Source: Sinonovacula constricta (Eukaryota; Mollusca; Bivalvia; Cardiida; Solecurtidae). From it: a DNA stretch of 64,000 nt. Below the pieces are notes generated by a model that ran no database searches, was not told the DNA's origin, and saw nothing but the letters and a program-made list of their open reading frames with translations. The position numbers and the translations under genes were made by a program. The stretch is from NCBI GenBank assembly GCA_007844125.1, contig CM017556.1, forward strand, positions 20,187,607 to 20,251,606, written 5' to 3'. This document shows positions 33,864 through 46,030 of this stretch, in pieces (the stretch's first letter is position 1; every line of letters begins with the position of its first letter).

Positions 33864-35639
33864 GTATAATATCATGCTATAATACAGCATTTTGCACAAG
33901 AGGTTTGAAATCTGTCATTCTTGACAGTGGAAACAATGATAATTCTGTCACATCAGTAAAACACACTTCTCATCAACTGTAAGAGTGTAATGAGGCCATT
34001 AGGAGTAGACAAAATTGGACTCTGGACACTTTGTTTGCAATACAGCTTACCCTAGGCTTATCCAGCTTGTAGAGCACGAGGAATTATTAATTCTTTAATG
34101 CAACGTTTATATTTGGAACGTCACGACGATGTAAATTAAGTTATCTAAATAGTTTAGGTAATGGCTCGTTGTCATAAGCTAAAATTTCTCAAAATCTATT
34201 TTCTTTAATCAACACAAATCCGGTAATATTTAATATCAAAGATAACTGGACTAGAACGGTCCTTTTGTCGGAGGTCATATTCCATTGAATCAGCTTCATT
34301 TGGCATCCTCTTGGCCATCTGCCGGTGCCTTCCAGTCATCAATACTACCATTTAAACTATGTACATATTGGAAGTGATAATGTTTTGATTGCTTGATAAA
34401 TGATAGTATATATATTTAGTTGTGTCTTTTCAAGATAAATATCGATCCTTATTGCTAAAATATTTCAGTGCATTCAGCCGACGTAGTCGCTATGTAATTT
34501 TGACTCCAATTAATTTTAATAATTATGCTTTGCAATCTTTCTTAGTGCTCAAACATCATATAGTTAAGCATGAGTTTTACATATTTCCTTAAGTTTGAAT
34601 ATTATTGACATTGAGGCATTGAGAATATTTATAACTACATGACTAGACATTTGTATGCAGTGTGCCGGTATAGCGCTACCATGACCAATAGATCAGATGT
34701 AGCGCACGTGAATAAAAAGATGTATACGTCATCAATGACACGTATTGACGTCATCAAGACTGAAAGAGAAGAATTTTCAAGATTGTACTTTGAATTAGGC
34801 AAAGACTCTGACCTGCAAAAGTCAGAAGAAACCTAAAAAAAACTTTAAACACAATGCCCCAGGTATCATTTCTTTTAAAAATCTAATCACATGGCATGTA
34901 TCAAAATATGAGACGAACAGGACTGTGGGGGCATAGGAAATACGGTAAGAGGAGATGTGGACCTCGCAGTAGGTGTACTGATTTATAGATATTGAGCGTG
35001 TCCATCAATTCTTAGCCGAAACTCTAACAATATCAGTTAGAAGTGTTATGAAGGGTCTAACACTACAACAAATATGGAGTGTTATGGAACGGTAAGATTT
35101 TTTTATTTGATATATATTTTTGGTGAGGTTGGGTGCGGGTATGGGGGCGTGAATCACGATCCATCCAACTTTAACGCAGTAAATACTATATATACATACA
35201 CAGTAAGGGGCCCTTACTTCGACCTAAGCATTTAACAGAAACATTTTCTTTAAAAGCTTAGAATTTGTGAGCTTACATGTATGTGTTTTCTCAATTCTAC
35301 TCTTTTACCTGGTTGGTGGAGGCGGGGATGAACCCTGATTCCATCCCTACTTGTTATGCAACTATTATAAAGCACCTGAAAGACACTGATGTCGCTGCAA
35401 GATTGGTCGTTGTTGACTGGATTGAACAGAACGATGAAATTATAGAAAATATTTGGTTTACATACGATGCACATTGTAACTAAGATCTGGAAACAAAGAA
35501 AATATAAGATACTTGAACCCAGAAAACCCCTTCCTCCATGACGAAAAGTAACTGCCAGTGCAAAATTATCCGTTCATGTTGCGATTATTTCACACAGCTT
35601 TATAGGTCCGTACTTTTAATATACATACTTGTATTGTGG
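33864..35639. other. Intergenic with two weak exon candidates
   Basis: On the minus strand 34247-34344 reads MTGRHRQMAKRMPNEADSME and is preceded by an acceptor-like TGGTAG. On the plus strand 34680-34836 reads a hydrophilic frame ending in SRLYFELGKDSDLQKSEET and a stop. A third short frame at 35328-35483 begins MNPDSIPTCYATIIKHLKD. None matches a family I know, and codon-like composition is the only argument. Confidence 0.25.
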
Positions 35640-35830
35640 CGTGCTGTAAAATGAATATGTAACCTGTAAAATATATATGTAACAATGTGTTACTTTACAA
35701 CTGGTTAAGCAAGATCTTTTCCGAAAATATAATTGCTTTCTAAAGCTGTGACATCAACCCATAGTCATTTCTAAAATTAGTTATTAATATAAGGTCGCAG
35801 TTCTCGGTGACCCAATATGAGTGTATGTCA
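35640..35830 (+). repeat. Dispersed repeat R3, copy 2
   Basis: Second copy of R3, matching 31140-31320 up to the GGTGACCCAATA end. Confidence 0.65.
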
Positions 35831-36665
35831 TATTAAGTAACTTTTATCAATGGCATTTTCCATCAGAAAAAGACACTGGTATTGAGCAATCGCTAGCATT
35901 TGAAAAGCCATTTTCTCTAGAATCAATCTTTATCCCTCTGCAAGAATTCGACACTAAGGTTGTCGTCAGCATTCACCGGAGTTCTGTTTTTACAAAACTG
36001 AGGCTGAAAGAAATCTGAAAGTCATGTAACGTTCTATAACTTAAGTCTCTTAAAACATGTTATGTCATTATTACAATATTTTAAAATATGCACTTGGCAG
36101 TACAGATCCATGTCATACATGTTCCTTTATGCCTTAAAATGCATATTGTATTTGTATAGGTGAAGTGCTATATTGAACTTGTCGTTTATTGTTTGTGGAG
36201 AGAAGTGAAGCCTGACAAATTGTGTTTGTTTTTTTATCTTAAATGGTTTACTTGATTTTAAAAATGAAGGGGTTTTCGAAGAATTTGCACGGTCTCATTT
36301 TGTGCAACGCTGACAAGTAATATACTAAATATGATGTTTTCATTTCTATCAAGATGAGTCGGCATTTAATATTTTATAATAATATTATTCTGATTACTTT
36401 CAATAATCATTGATGAAACCAATGTTAAGAATAGGAACAACAGCAATTGTAAATCTAGACATTTCATTTAATGTGAAAATAAACATGAACTTACCGATTA
36501 TAGTCAAATAATCAAAACGACAATTTCCCAAATACCGTTTAATAACACGTATGTTGGCCATCTGGGTTTTAATTAAGTAACATTGCGCGGTTAAGAGCAT
36601 CATAGAAAATTGCTAAAAGTGAGCTTTTTAAGATGTAAGATTTATAAAATTTTATTTTTAACGTT

Positions 36666-37001
36666 ATGCTCTTGAGAGAGTATTGCTATTTATTTGTATC
36701 TATCGTAATTATGTTTGTAAACGTAACCGACTGGTACCAATGTGATTGCTTGAATGATTTGATAACATGCATATATTATACTCACGTAATCACTTATGAT
36801 AAAAATGATAAATGTTGTTTGTATGAATGTGATTTTTCTAATAAATGTTTAAAAGCTGTACTCATTATTATTTTTGTAAGTATTTCAATTGTTTCATTGC
36901 ACATTTATTTTTTTTGTATTGTTAGTCGAAGGCCTCTGCTAGAAAAGATGTATATTATATGCTGTGTGTGTATGTATATAGCTTATGAGTTACCTTCGTA
37001 A
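36666..37001 (+). CDS. Candidate small cysteine-rich single-pass membrane protein
   Basis: A 111-codon frame with an ATG start. Residues 1-23 are a hydrophobic signal-like segment. A short cysteine-rich outer part follows (CDCLNDLITC ... CCLYECDFSNKC, residues 26-61), then a transmembrane segment (VLIIIFVSISIVSLHIYFF). The tail has SRRPLL, consistent with positive-inside type I topology. No family is recognised. An acceptor-like CCCCTTGTACAG at 37190-37201 opens a basic frame ending in HPRRRREHAL (37202-37375), which could be a further exon. The region is AT-rich, where hydrophobic chance frames are common, so this is only a candidate. Confidence 0.3.
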   Translation: MLLREYCYLFVSIVIMFVNVTDWYQCDCLNDLITCIYYTHVITYDKNDKCCLYECDFSNKCLKAVLIIIFVSISIVSLHIYFFCIVSRRPLLEKMYIICCVCMYIAYELPS

Positions 37002-37514
37002 AATTTAGATATTTTTATAATTATAATACAATCAGGATGTCTATGTTTTATCATTGATGGAAATATATAGGTCAAATAAAGAAATATGTCCCATTATGCC
37101 TTACAGAAGTGGATTTACACTGATTCATGGTAGATAAAAGGGAGACCAATACTCCTGTATAACTCTGTATTTTTCTCTGATATTTGTTCCCCTTGTACAG
37201 CTCGCTTAATAACATACCAGTCGGACGATCTGATATTTTTTCTGACATCTTCGTCTTACGTAAACGTCTTCGAACGTTTACAGGAAAAGGAGAATGCGGT
37301 TTCTTTACTAGAAAAGCACAAAAAAAGAGCTCGGATGTGAAACATCCAAGGCGCCGTAGAGAGCATGCGCTTTGAACACGAAGATGACTATCATGGGAAC
37401 TAAATATTCTTTTACACTGTTGATTAATTACATAACCATTTAACAGTAACGAACCATAACTCTGATTAGACGTAGAATATTTGCTTTCGCTATTTGCTAT
37501 AGTCGGTTTCTTTT

Positions 37515-37690
37515 GTTAAATAATTGCAAGCTACACTTTATTGTTGCCAGCTACTATGTTAAAAAATACGGAACACTTGGTTCTCTTCTCTGAAGAGTGT
37601 CTCTCAGAACACCTGCGACATCGTGTTATTGACTGCTACACAATCATTCCCATAAAATGCATTCCATAAGAGGCATCGCTCTCAATATTG
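37515..37690 (+). repeat. Dispersed repeat R4, copy 2
   Basis: Matches the other R4 copies (TTGCAAGCTACACTTTATT, TCTCTTCTCTGAAGAG, AAATGCATTCCAT, AGAGGCA). It is followed by a purine-rich GAAGAGGAG stretch at 37695-37775. Confidence 0.72.
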
Positions 37691-37963
37691 TGCAAAAAGA
37701 AGAAGACGAAGAGGAGAAGGAGAAGGCTAACGATGACGATGAGGAAAATGAGGATGAGAAGGAAGAGGAAGAATTTTTAACATACGGTGCCTCCACAGAT
37801 GAACGTGTTTAATAGAAGATACTTTTAATTTCAAAACGATTGATCGGTCTGATATGAGGCCAAATGAAAATAAACTTCGTATGATGTCTAATAGCAAGAC
37901 GGCAACAACATAGTCCTTCAGCTATGTAGCTCACCCACATTGTAATGTTTATTTGAAGTTGTT

Positions 37964-38087
37964 ATGACAATGGGTCACGTGAACAGTCAGGGCCACGGCC
38001 TTGAAACGAGATTGCAAATTGCTTACATCCTTGTAGCATATGAGAAAGGGAGCACACGTTTCTTTACCCGCCAGGACTACAGAAAAG
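37964..38087 (+). CDS. Candidate first coding exon, unknown protein
   Basis: An ATG opens 41 codons of balanced composition (MTMGHVNSQGHGLETRLQIA, YILVAYEKGSTRFF, TRQDYRK) ending at AGAAAAG|GTATTT, a usable donor. It is noticeably less AT-rich than its surroundings. I recognise no family and found no partner exon, so the case rests on composition and the splice site. Confidence 0.28.
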
Positions 38088-38633
38088 GTATTTAACACTA
38101 ATATCTAATTAGAAAAGATAGAATTATTATATTAGACTGCAGCTTTTTTAATCGATGTAGAAATAAAAGAAAGAAAAGTATTTAGATCAATCAATCGGTT
38201 AGAAAATGTTTCACTTATCAATACTGCATTTTTGTGATTGTTTCAAAAAGAAACAGTCTTGTGAATGTATCAGCAATTGTATTCATAGCTGAAGGGATGA
38301 AATACCCGTTGAATTTTTATGGACTATTATTTTTATTTGTAGATTTCTGCTTTTTACACAAACGCGCTGGGTTCAATTTTCTACAGCAATTTATACTAAT
38401 GTTGTTTGTTACTTTTGTTATGCATTTAAAGAAGATCTTATTGCAAAGACGGTATTTTTTTCACTAAAATAATTGATGTTAGTAATTAGCATATAGGTTT
38501 ACATGAATTCATGCATTGTACTTGACAAGAAATTATAGCTACAACAAACAAACAAAAACATCTGTTTGCTGCAGTAAAATACTAATATCATTTTTGTGTC
38601 ACCGCGCTGTAACATGTTGGTGTCCTACAAGAT

Positions 38634-38634
38634 A

Positions 38635-38688
<54 letters not shown>

Positions 38689-38734
38689 AAGGACAATTTC
38701 GATGATGGTGATGGGGAGGAGGAGGACGGTAATT

Positions 38735-38791
<57 letters not shown>

Positions 38792-38980
38792 ATCATGATT
38801 ATCATGATGATGATGATTATCATGTTATGATTATCATGATGATGATTATAATTATCATGATGATGATTATAATTATCATGATGATGATTATCATGATGAT
38901 TACAAGGACCATTATGATGATGATGATGACAAAGATGATTAGGAGGAGGACGGTGATGATGATGATGGTGATGATGATGA

Positions 38981-39042
<62 letters not shown>

Positions 39043-39077
39043 AAGGTCAAAGATGATGATGATCATCATCACCATCA
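38634..39077 (+). repeat. (GAT)n / (GATTAT) trinucleotide array
   Basis: About 440 bases of GAT repeats interrupted by ATTATCATGATGATG and GGAGGAGGACGG blocks. Frames read poly-Asp, poly-Met or poly-Ile and are artefacts. Confidence 0.96.
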
Positions 39078-39078
39078 T

Positions 39079-40005
39079 ATATTATTAGCATGTAATTCAG
39101 GTACATGCACTCTAACAAATTTGAATTGCACCTTGTACCATTTTCGATAAGCAATCTTTGCAATATGAGGAATATCGAGTTAATTCAAGATAATTATCAA
39201 ACGTTCACGTCCAAAACGCCCCTCAAGGTGATAAACTGGTACTGATATGTCAGGCGCGTAGCTAACTGTACGCAGAATACACATTGTCCCCAACGAATAA
39301 AAACATGAAAAGATGAAATCGGCAATATAATCATACCCTAGTAAGGGGTGAGTGTATATTTAGTGTGATCAACTAGTACCCCTATTTGCACCACGAAAAA
39401 AGATGTAAAATTGCTAAATTTATTTGGTTCTTTCTGTTGCTCGTGGTATGGGACAAGTTTTGAACTCTTATATTAGAACTTCTCAGATGATTCCGTGCTC
39501 AAGACAATCACACTTCGATAGTTTTTAGTGGAGAGATATGTACAGAATTTTTGGTCGTCGATTAATAACATTTTATGTTTCAGTAGATGTACTATGTTTA
39601 CTGCATTTAACATTTATCTTTACATTTATCTTTGCTTTTAAGAAGACGTAGATTTATCTTTGTTGTTAGGAAGGCGTTGCACTTTGTCGCTAAGTCATAA
39701 ATTAATTCAGGTCACGTGTTACCCAAATCATGGAAGTTTGTGGATCATCCAGAAAACCGAAGGTCGTGCTATCAATGTATTCGTATTTTAGCGGCTATAA
39801 CATACAAAGTGGGTGAATTAAAGAGAAAAATGACCAAATCGCATTGTTTCAGGCTGCAGAAAAGAGCAAAACTACTATTATCCATGCTTTCTTGTTTACA
39901 AAAGTAGATCTTAGACAATTGGTTGTCAGCATTTTGATTACAAACTGCTTTTAACCTATGACTTTCTTAGTTTTTCTTTGAAAGATTATATTAATGTTTT
40001 TAAAT
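39079..40005. other. Intergenic
   Basis: No supported gene. A 63-codon frame at 39716-39907 has no recognisable motif. Confidence 0.4.
39254..39285 (+). mobile_element. Fragment of a hAT-like terminus
   Basis: CAGGCGCGTAGCTAACTGTACGC closely resembles the terminus of the complete element at 50665-50997 (CAGGCGCGTATCTGG ... TTACGCAC). No matching right end was found, so it appears truncated. Confidence 0.4.
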
Positions 40006-40017
40006 ACAACTAGACTT

Positions 40018-40343
40018 TACCGGACCTGGTAGCGCAATCGGTAGAGCGTCGGCTCCAGGTACGGGAGGCCCCGGGTTCGATCCCGGGCCGCGACATACCA
40101 AAGTCGTTAAAACTGGTAGTGGTATAGCTCCCTTTCTAAAGCTCAAGCAAATATAAGGGTAGTTCCACGACCTTGTTGGCCCGGTGTCAGGATAATGTGA
40201 GCGGGTGTGGTATCATGCCAGGTGTTCACGGCATGCTATACACAGTGAAGGCAGCACTATATCTGCTTCAAGTGGACACCGTCTCCAGATATCTGAAATA
40301 CTGTTGGTGGGACGATAAACCCAATAAACAAACAAACAAACAA
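40018..40343 (+). mobile_element. tRNA-derived SINE, family 1, complete with 12-bp target duplication
   Basis: The head has box A (GGTAGCGCAATCGG) and box B (GGGTTCGATCCC) of a tRNA. The central part reads CCAGGTGTTCACGGCATGC and CAGCACTATATCTGCTTCAA. The 3' end is TGGTGGGACGATAAACCC followed by AAAC repeats. ACAACTAGACTT stands on both sides (40006-40017 and 40344-40355). The head does not fold into a proper acceptor stem, so it is not a working tRNA gene. A 5'-truncated inverted copy lies at 51062-51225. The plan resembles the broad metazoan SINE groups seen in bivalves. Confidence 0.92.
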
Positions 40344-40689
40344 ACAACTAGACTTATGTACGTGACATTATGAATTGTCAAGTCATTATAATTCATAACC
40401 TATTCTATAGTGTTAACTTGCCAACGATGAAGCCTCTTAGGTCCAATAGGCAAGACACATTTTTGAATTTAGAAAAGATATCAGCAAGATCAAATTTAGG
40501 TACCAAACTACCCACGCCCAACAACAAATCATGTACAAACAATAACCTAATCAAGTGTTTACTGTATTGTTTGCAATTTACAATATAAATAAAAGAATAT
40601 TGACGACCTTCGCATTAATTATTAATGACAAACAATCACTTTTCTTGTGTTTCTATTCTTTCTTTCTTTATTATTTTTTACATTATATT

Positions 40690-40860
40690 TGATAATCAGT
40701 TTGCATTTTGAACTTCCTCCAGCCAAATTTCACACAACCCAAACCAGGAAACATGCGCAATCAGTTCAGGAAACACAAAGATTTAATTATTTTTATAACC
40801 GGACGTTATTGCAAAGTGGTACAAAAATAACAGTCAAACTAGCATTTGAAAAGGGACTTT
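40690..40860 (+). repeat. Dispersed repeat R5, copy 1
   Basis: Matches 42115-42280 in the same orientation, 1.43 kb apart: TTTGCATTTTGAA, CCAGGAAACATG, CAATCAGTTCAG, GGACGTTATTGCAAAGT and CATTTGAAAAGG. The two copies flank a non-coding segment and could be long terminal or subterminal repeats of a decayed element. Confidence 0.7.
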
Positions 40861-41880
40861 CGTGGAAATTAAATGACACGAAACAACGACACGGGGCCTG
40901 ACAGAAATAGAGGGAAGAACAGGGGATAAAGCCTTCAAATGATCAATCGATAAAAATACCGACATGCTTTCCCTTTGAAAAATACAGGAGGAGTTATCCG
41001 AATTTGAATTTGCAATAAACATAAATATAATCAATGTCAAAAATCCATGCAAAAATGAAGAAATTCCGAAAAGGGGCAATAACTCCTGAACTTAGTTAAA
41101 ATCTGGGTAATCACTTCCCTGAATAACAGTTGTTATAATTTACTACACTTTTACATCAATAATTCTTGCAAATTTGAAAAAAATGCTAAGGATAATAAAA
41201 ATGTTGTCGGTACAGGAAACTCCGAACGGACAGGAACGGACAGACGGACGACGCGCGCCAGACCATAATACCGTCCTTTGGGTCTCTGAACAGTCTATAC
41301 TCTTCTAATAAAGTCTTAATAATAAGTATACGACCTTGCATGATCCATACGAGATCCTCTGGGGTGGTTACGAAGCACGATCTCTTGGCCACCTGATAAC
41401 GCCATTGATATTCTAGTTCATGTTAAACCTTTACCCATTCCGTGTTGTCTTCCGTCCATTGGGAACGACATCAAAATCTTTTAAATTGTAAATATTCATG
41501 TTGTCAAGTCAGACAAATGGGAAGTTTACTTCTGATTTATAAATCCATAATAGATCCAAACATGATATAACACACACACTTGCAAACACAAAAAACGTGT
41601 ATATATCATGCTAAATGCTAAAATCAGGACATAAGATATGACGTATAATATTAATCATGCTTTTAAACAGGACAGAACACATTAAGATTAATATAAATCA
41701 TTTTTAAGTTAGAAATAACAAACGAACTTTAAAAAAAAAAAACATGCTCATAGCACATGCAGAGTAACATAAAATACATGCTGGAAGAGGAACATATCAA
41801 GTTTAATACAAGTATGTGTTGCTATAACCAGGACATAACACATGCGATTTAAGATTATAATATAATTAATCCAATATACA
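40861..41880. other. Non-coding interval between R5 copies
   Basis: It includes a stretch with GGACAGACGGACGACGCGCG near 41240 of the type frequent in bivalve repeats. No gene. Confidence 0.35.
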
Positions 41881-41901
41881 CCCCCCCCCCCCCCCCCCCC
41901 C
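41881..41901 (+). repeat. Poly-C tract
   Basis: Twenty-one consecutive cytosines, a potential i-motif / G4 site on the complementary strand and a likely sequencing or assembly length error. Confidence 0.9.
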
Positions 41902-41907
41902 AAATCG

Positions 41908-41965
41908 GGGTAAGATTTTAGTACATGTATTAGATACAGGCAAGCTGATGGATGCCACCTTAGTT
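41908..41965 (+). mobile_element. TTAA-type MITE, 3'-end fragment
   Basis: GTACATGTATTAGATACAGG, CAAGCTGATGGATGCCACCT matches the right end of the MITE copies at 17.5, 51.8, 54.0 and 59.3 kb. Confidence 0.6.
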
Positions 41966-42114
41966 ATAGAGCAACTTATGATACAAAAAGCCGTGTGCTC
42001 CATTTTGAATAAAGGCAGTTTCAGCTGTTTTGCATTTTTTTAAAAGTAGCATGCCACATATGTTACTTTCTGTGACCATATTTTTTCCCACCATACATTG
42101 AGGAGTATACAATT

Positions 42115-42280
42115 TGATAGTCGGCTTGCATTTTGAAATTGCTGTCCTCAAATTCCATCGAACCAAATCCAGGAAACATGTGCAGTCAGTTCAGTAAATA
42201 GAAGGATTATATATTTTTACAAGCGGACATTATTGCAAAGTCCTACAAGAATAATATCAAACTAACGTTTGAAAAGGCCT
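42115..42280 (+). repeat. Dispersed repeat R5, copy 2
   Basis: Second copy of R5. It ends just before R1 copy D. Confidence 0.7.
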
Positions 42281-42304
42281 ATCAGGACATAGCATATACG
42301 CTTT

Positions 42305-42490
42305 AAGATAAGAATATGTGACAAAGTCCATTGAGCATTGCAACATATACTAAAATTTAAAAAGGCTCAGGACAAAGCATACACATGCAAGCCAAATGTA
42401 AAAGTAAGAACAAATCTGTGGTTAGTCATTTAATAAAAAGGCCAAACCCAACGGTTATCGACTTAGAACGGTCAGTCGGAAAAAAACTAA
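42305..42490 (-). repeat. Dispersed repeat R1, copy D
   Basis: Diverged reverse-strand copy with ATGTGACAAAGTCCATTGAG, CACATGCAAGCCAAATG and GAACGGTCAGTCGGAAAAA. The second arm of the hairpin is lost. Confidence 0.72.
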
Positions 42491-43227
42491 GCCATGATGT
42501 ACGGAAGTTTGTTAGCAGTTGTTTTATGTAAGCACATTAAAAAGAGCTGTGTTTTTTTAAGAAAATGGCTCCAGACAACCCCATTGAAATGGTTCCATAG
42601 TATTGGGGAAGTGAAATGGCACTGTCACGTTTATTGTTTGTCTGTGTTGGCTGAAAATAATTTCAAATAAAAATAACGTTGATGTAATCATGTAAAATTC
42701 GAAAACACTTTATTTCGATTACCAGAATGTTCATTTGTTTGTGCTAAAATGTTAAAAATTGCAAACTAGATCAAGCCCCTTTTATATATATCTGACAAAC
42801 GATAAATACAAGAACTGTATAAGTCTCGTGATAATGAATCATGTGAGCATGTTATGATAACGCATTTTTTACGTACATGGAATGGTAGTCACGTAGTTCG
42901 CGATAGTATACAGTTATATAAAATTTGGCCGCCAGTCTAACCACTAGAAAATGTATTTAATCTAGCTGCACATGACTGTGTGTTTAATTTTCATATAAAC
43001 AAAAATGTGTGTTTATCATTTCGCCATTAAGAACTTTGAATCTTTATCACAAGTGCACGCCGGAAACGCCTGTTGTTTCCTTTTATACTTAAGAATATTT
43101 GCAGTGAACAATTAACGCGGTTAGGCTGATATTGAAGCGCTGTACTTACACGTTTTCTAATGGTCTGTAACAAAGCTGAGATATTGTTTCTCTTTTTATT
43201 TTCGTGTACTAAAAGTTACAAAGCTTT
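42491..43227. other. Intergenic, nothing recognised
   Basis: AT-rich sequence. No supported frame. Confidence 0.4.
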
Positions 43228-43235
43228 GATGTAGT

Positions 43236-44658
43236 TAGGGGTGTAACGATATACCGCACGACGGTATACCGCGGTTCTATATTCACGGTTCGGTTCACGG
43301 TTCACTTCTCAAGAATTACGGTATGAACCGTGCGATACTGTTAAAATCCTTCATTGTGCTCTCAAGTTCGCTTCGAATCGTTGTTAAGTCAGTAGGAGGC
43401 TATTATTTTACACCGAAAACACGTGAAAGTGGATCAAGATATAGTACTTTTATGACAATGTTTGCCGAGATGTAAGCATTCTTGTTTTCAAGAGAAGCTG
43501 ATTGTTCAGAACAGAGTTTTGTCATTCTAAATCCTATTTCATATCGTAAGAAAGTTAACTTAGTAAGCTATATAGTATATCTTGGATCGGCTAAGCGAAT
43601 TGGGTAAAGCTAATTAGTATTCACAATGGCGGCTGTCGAAAACTCTGTATAAGAAATCACCGATGGAGTCGGACAGTTTATATTGTAAAAATAAATCCAT
43701 TGTATATTTTTGCATGATTAAAAATATCTATGGCCCTAGAGACTTTGGATAATCGACTTTATTGCCGTCATTATGAAATTGTGAAGCGATGACGAGAAAA
43801 CGCCGAAATTAGCGTTTAGTCATAGTTTGTTTTAATTTGTCCGAAAGAATATTAAATACATTTCTCATTTCTATCTTTGTTAAGTTATATATCTAAGAAG
43901 TTGTTAAAGAAGAAATTCTCTTCCGGTATTTGTTTTGACTTTTTTGCCCCACAAATTATCACACCCAACTGTCCCGATCTCCGAATCAAAATGGATCAAT
44001 AGTTATCATCCACTTGATAGTCAGAGCAAAATAAGTGCCTCAGCCGCCAATACATATTCAGCATATATGGTAGTGAATGAAACTGGTATCAGAATGGTAG
44101 TGAATGAACGGGTAGCAGAAGCGTTATTTTATGAGCTAGTTAACTTTTGCATAGATTAACACCGCCAAATTTACTTGACTACATGTACATAAAATTGGTG
44201 CCCTTTTGGTTTTTGTTGATACAGACCTTTTTAAATGATGTTTAAAATTAGTTACTTCGACTAACAATACACTGCTTGCTGTTTTTGTAAAACAATAGTT
44301 AAACACGCGCACCATCCGGAACATGGCGGTACAAATATATGTACACTTTTCGGTAATTTGTCGCACTACAATTTGACGAATGCTGGTACACTCAGTACAA
44401 ATTTGATGTGACTAATTTAAAATTGTATGCTTTGTACCTACATGACCAGACTACTAATAATGGAGCAAAATTTATTTGAATTAGAGAGAAACTTCTGATT
44501 TTCTGAATCATACGTTGACATTCCGAAAGCAAAAGCATTTTAAAGTTTTAGCTTAATCTAATATTTAAATAATTTAATATGTGGATAAACTTTTATGTCA
44601 TACATTCTGATTATCGACTCATAGACTTACAAGTTCTTAGTTTAAGTAAAAAATTATG

Positions 44659-44753
<95 letters not shown>

Positions 44754-44905
44754 TAATATAAGTAATGATGTAATAGTGTACCTATGTGAAAAGCAAAAAA
44801 GTATTATCAGTACCAAAATATTAAGTATCACGATACGTATTGTATCGTGTGGTATGTATCGCGATACGTATCGCACCGTGAGGGTTGCGTATCGTCACAC
44901 CCCTA
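43236..44905 (+). mobile_element. Non-autonomous hAT-type element, 1.67 kb, with 8-bp target duplication
   Basis: The left terminus TAGGGGTGTAACGATA is matched inverted at the right (TATCGTCACACCCCTA). The flanks are GATGTAGT (43228-43235) and GATGTAGC (44906-44913), an 8-bp target duplication with one mismatch, as expected for hAT elements. Subterminal regions are rich in short palindromes (ACCGTG / CACGGT; CGATACGTAT). The inside has no transposase: only an ATGGCGGCTG start followed by a quick stop near 43626 and a 74-codon frame of no known family. A TA microsatellite has grown near the right end. Confidence 0.86.
44662..44749. repeat. (TA)n microsatellite inside the hAT element
   Basis: About 88 bases of TA repeats. 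Frames through it are artefacts. Confidence 0.96.
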
Positions 44906-44956
44906 GATGTAGCACATGTTTCATCAACTATTGTTACCTTTTACAAACCTATACGC

Positions 44957-45240
44957 ACAAGGGACGGATCTAGGATTTTTCAGCGGTGGGGGGGGGGGGG
45001 GGCATGCATCAGAGGTGCTAGGGGGTGGGGTGCAGGTCTAGTGGCATACTCCCCTAGAAAACTCTTTTCCTGCATTTTTGAAGCTGTCTATAAACCTTTT
45101 TCTTTAGTCCAAATTGTTTGTATTCTCGGCGACAAAGATAATCTAAAATCATATTTTGTTCATGAGATTAGTGGGTAGGGGGTCAAATTGAGCGAGAACC
45201 ATAGGTACATTTAGTGTTTGTGGTTTCGGCTGGGCATGGT
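44957..45240 (+). mobile_element. Probable DNA-transposon fragment with 'GGACGGATCTAGG' end
   Basis: GGGACGGATCTAGGATTTTT followed by CAGCGG and a run of 17 G resembles the ends of 'ggcggatccagg' elements widespread in marine invertebrates. GCATAC-CCCCTAGAAAA follows. No target duplication or right end could be fixed. Confidence 0.4.
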
Positions 45241-46012
45241 CCCACCGGAGAAGTGTTAATATCTAGAATCCTAAAAGTGCTATTTCCAGCATTTCGGATG
45301 CTTGACCTTCATGGAAAGTACTTTTTACATATATAGCTAATGTTCAACGCGTTTTTCAATACATTTTAGGCCTAAATACGTACTTGCTCGTCTTATTAGT
45401 ACCACTGGACACATATGTGACAATAGTAATACTGGTGCCATAAAGATGTGACGCATCTTGAAATGTTAAAGCAAACACCATCATTCAAGGATATTGGCAT
45501 TATTTTGCATGTTTGACAAGTTAATTTTAAACATTTCTATGATCTAATAATCGTACCTTATCTATTTTTAGTTTTTTCTTTTTTTTTCATGAAGGAACTT
45601 TCTTCCGTGAAGTCTAATATTGTCTTTTTTTTTCTTCAGTCCTTATGTAATGATATGTAATGATGAACTCCGATGTCCTCTGCAATAACCATTGTCTCCC
45701 CAAAATTTGGTGTTTGGTGTTTGAAAGTTGTGGGGTCCAAGTTTTCTTCTTTTGCCTTCCATTTGTTCAAAGTTTTGCAAGACATGGAACGGGGACTGTC
45801 AGATTCGCACATTTAATGCATATTTTCCTCCTGTATTTTTAGTTATATTTGTTTTGCTGTTGTTATTTTTACATATGCCGATTCAAAAATTCAAAACGAT
45901 TTACTTTTGCATCTGCAACTTACATCCCATTTTAAGTTTTAATACATGTATTTCATTTTTTTCTTAGCAGGTTTTGCTCAACTAATGGTTGGTCATTCTT
46001 TTCGTTCTGTAG
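45241..46012. other. Upstream region of the PLAC8-like exon
   Basis: AT-rich. It may hold the 5' UTR exon and promoter of the PLAC8-like gene, but I see no distinctive element. Confidence 0.35.
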
Positions 46013-46030
46013 GTTCCATTCTACTAAATC

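Noticed and set aside
38596..39150. 184-codon frame with poly-Asp
   Set aside because: Produced by the GAT trinucleotide array. The flanking residues give no protein signature.
40018..40095. Functional tRNA gene
   Set aside because: Box A and box B are present but the acceptor and anticodon stems do not form, and the sequence continues into a SINE body with a target duplication around the whole unit.
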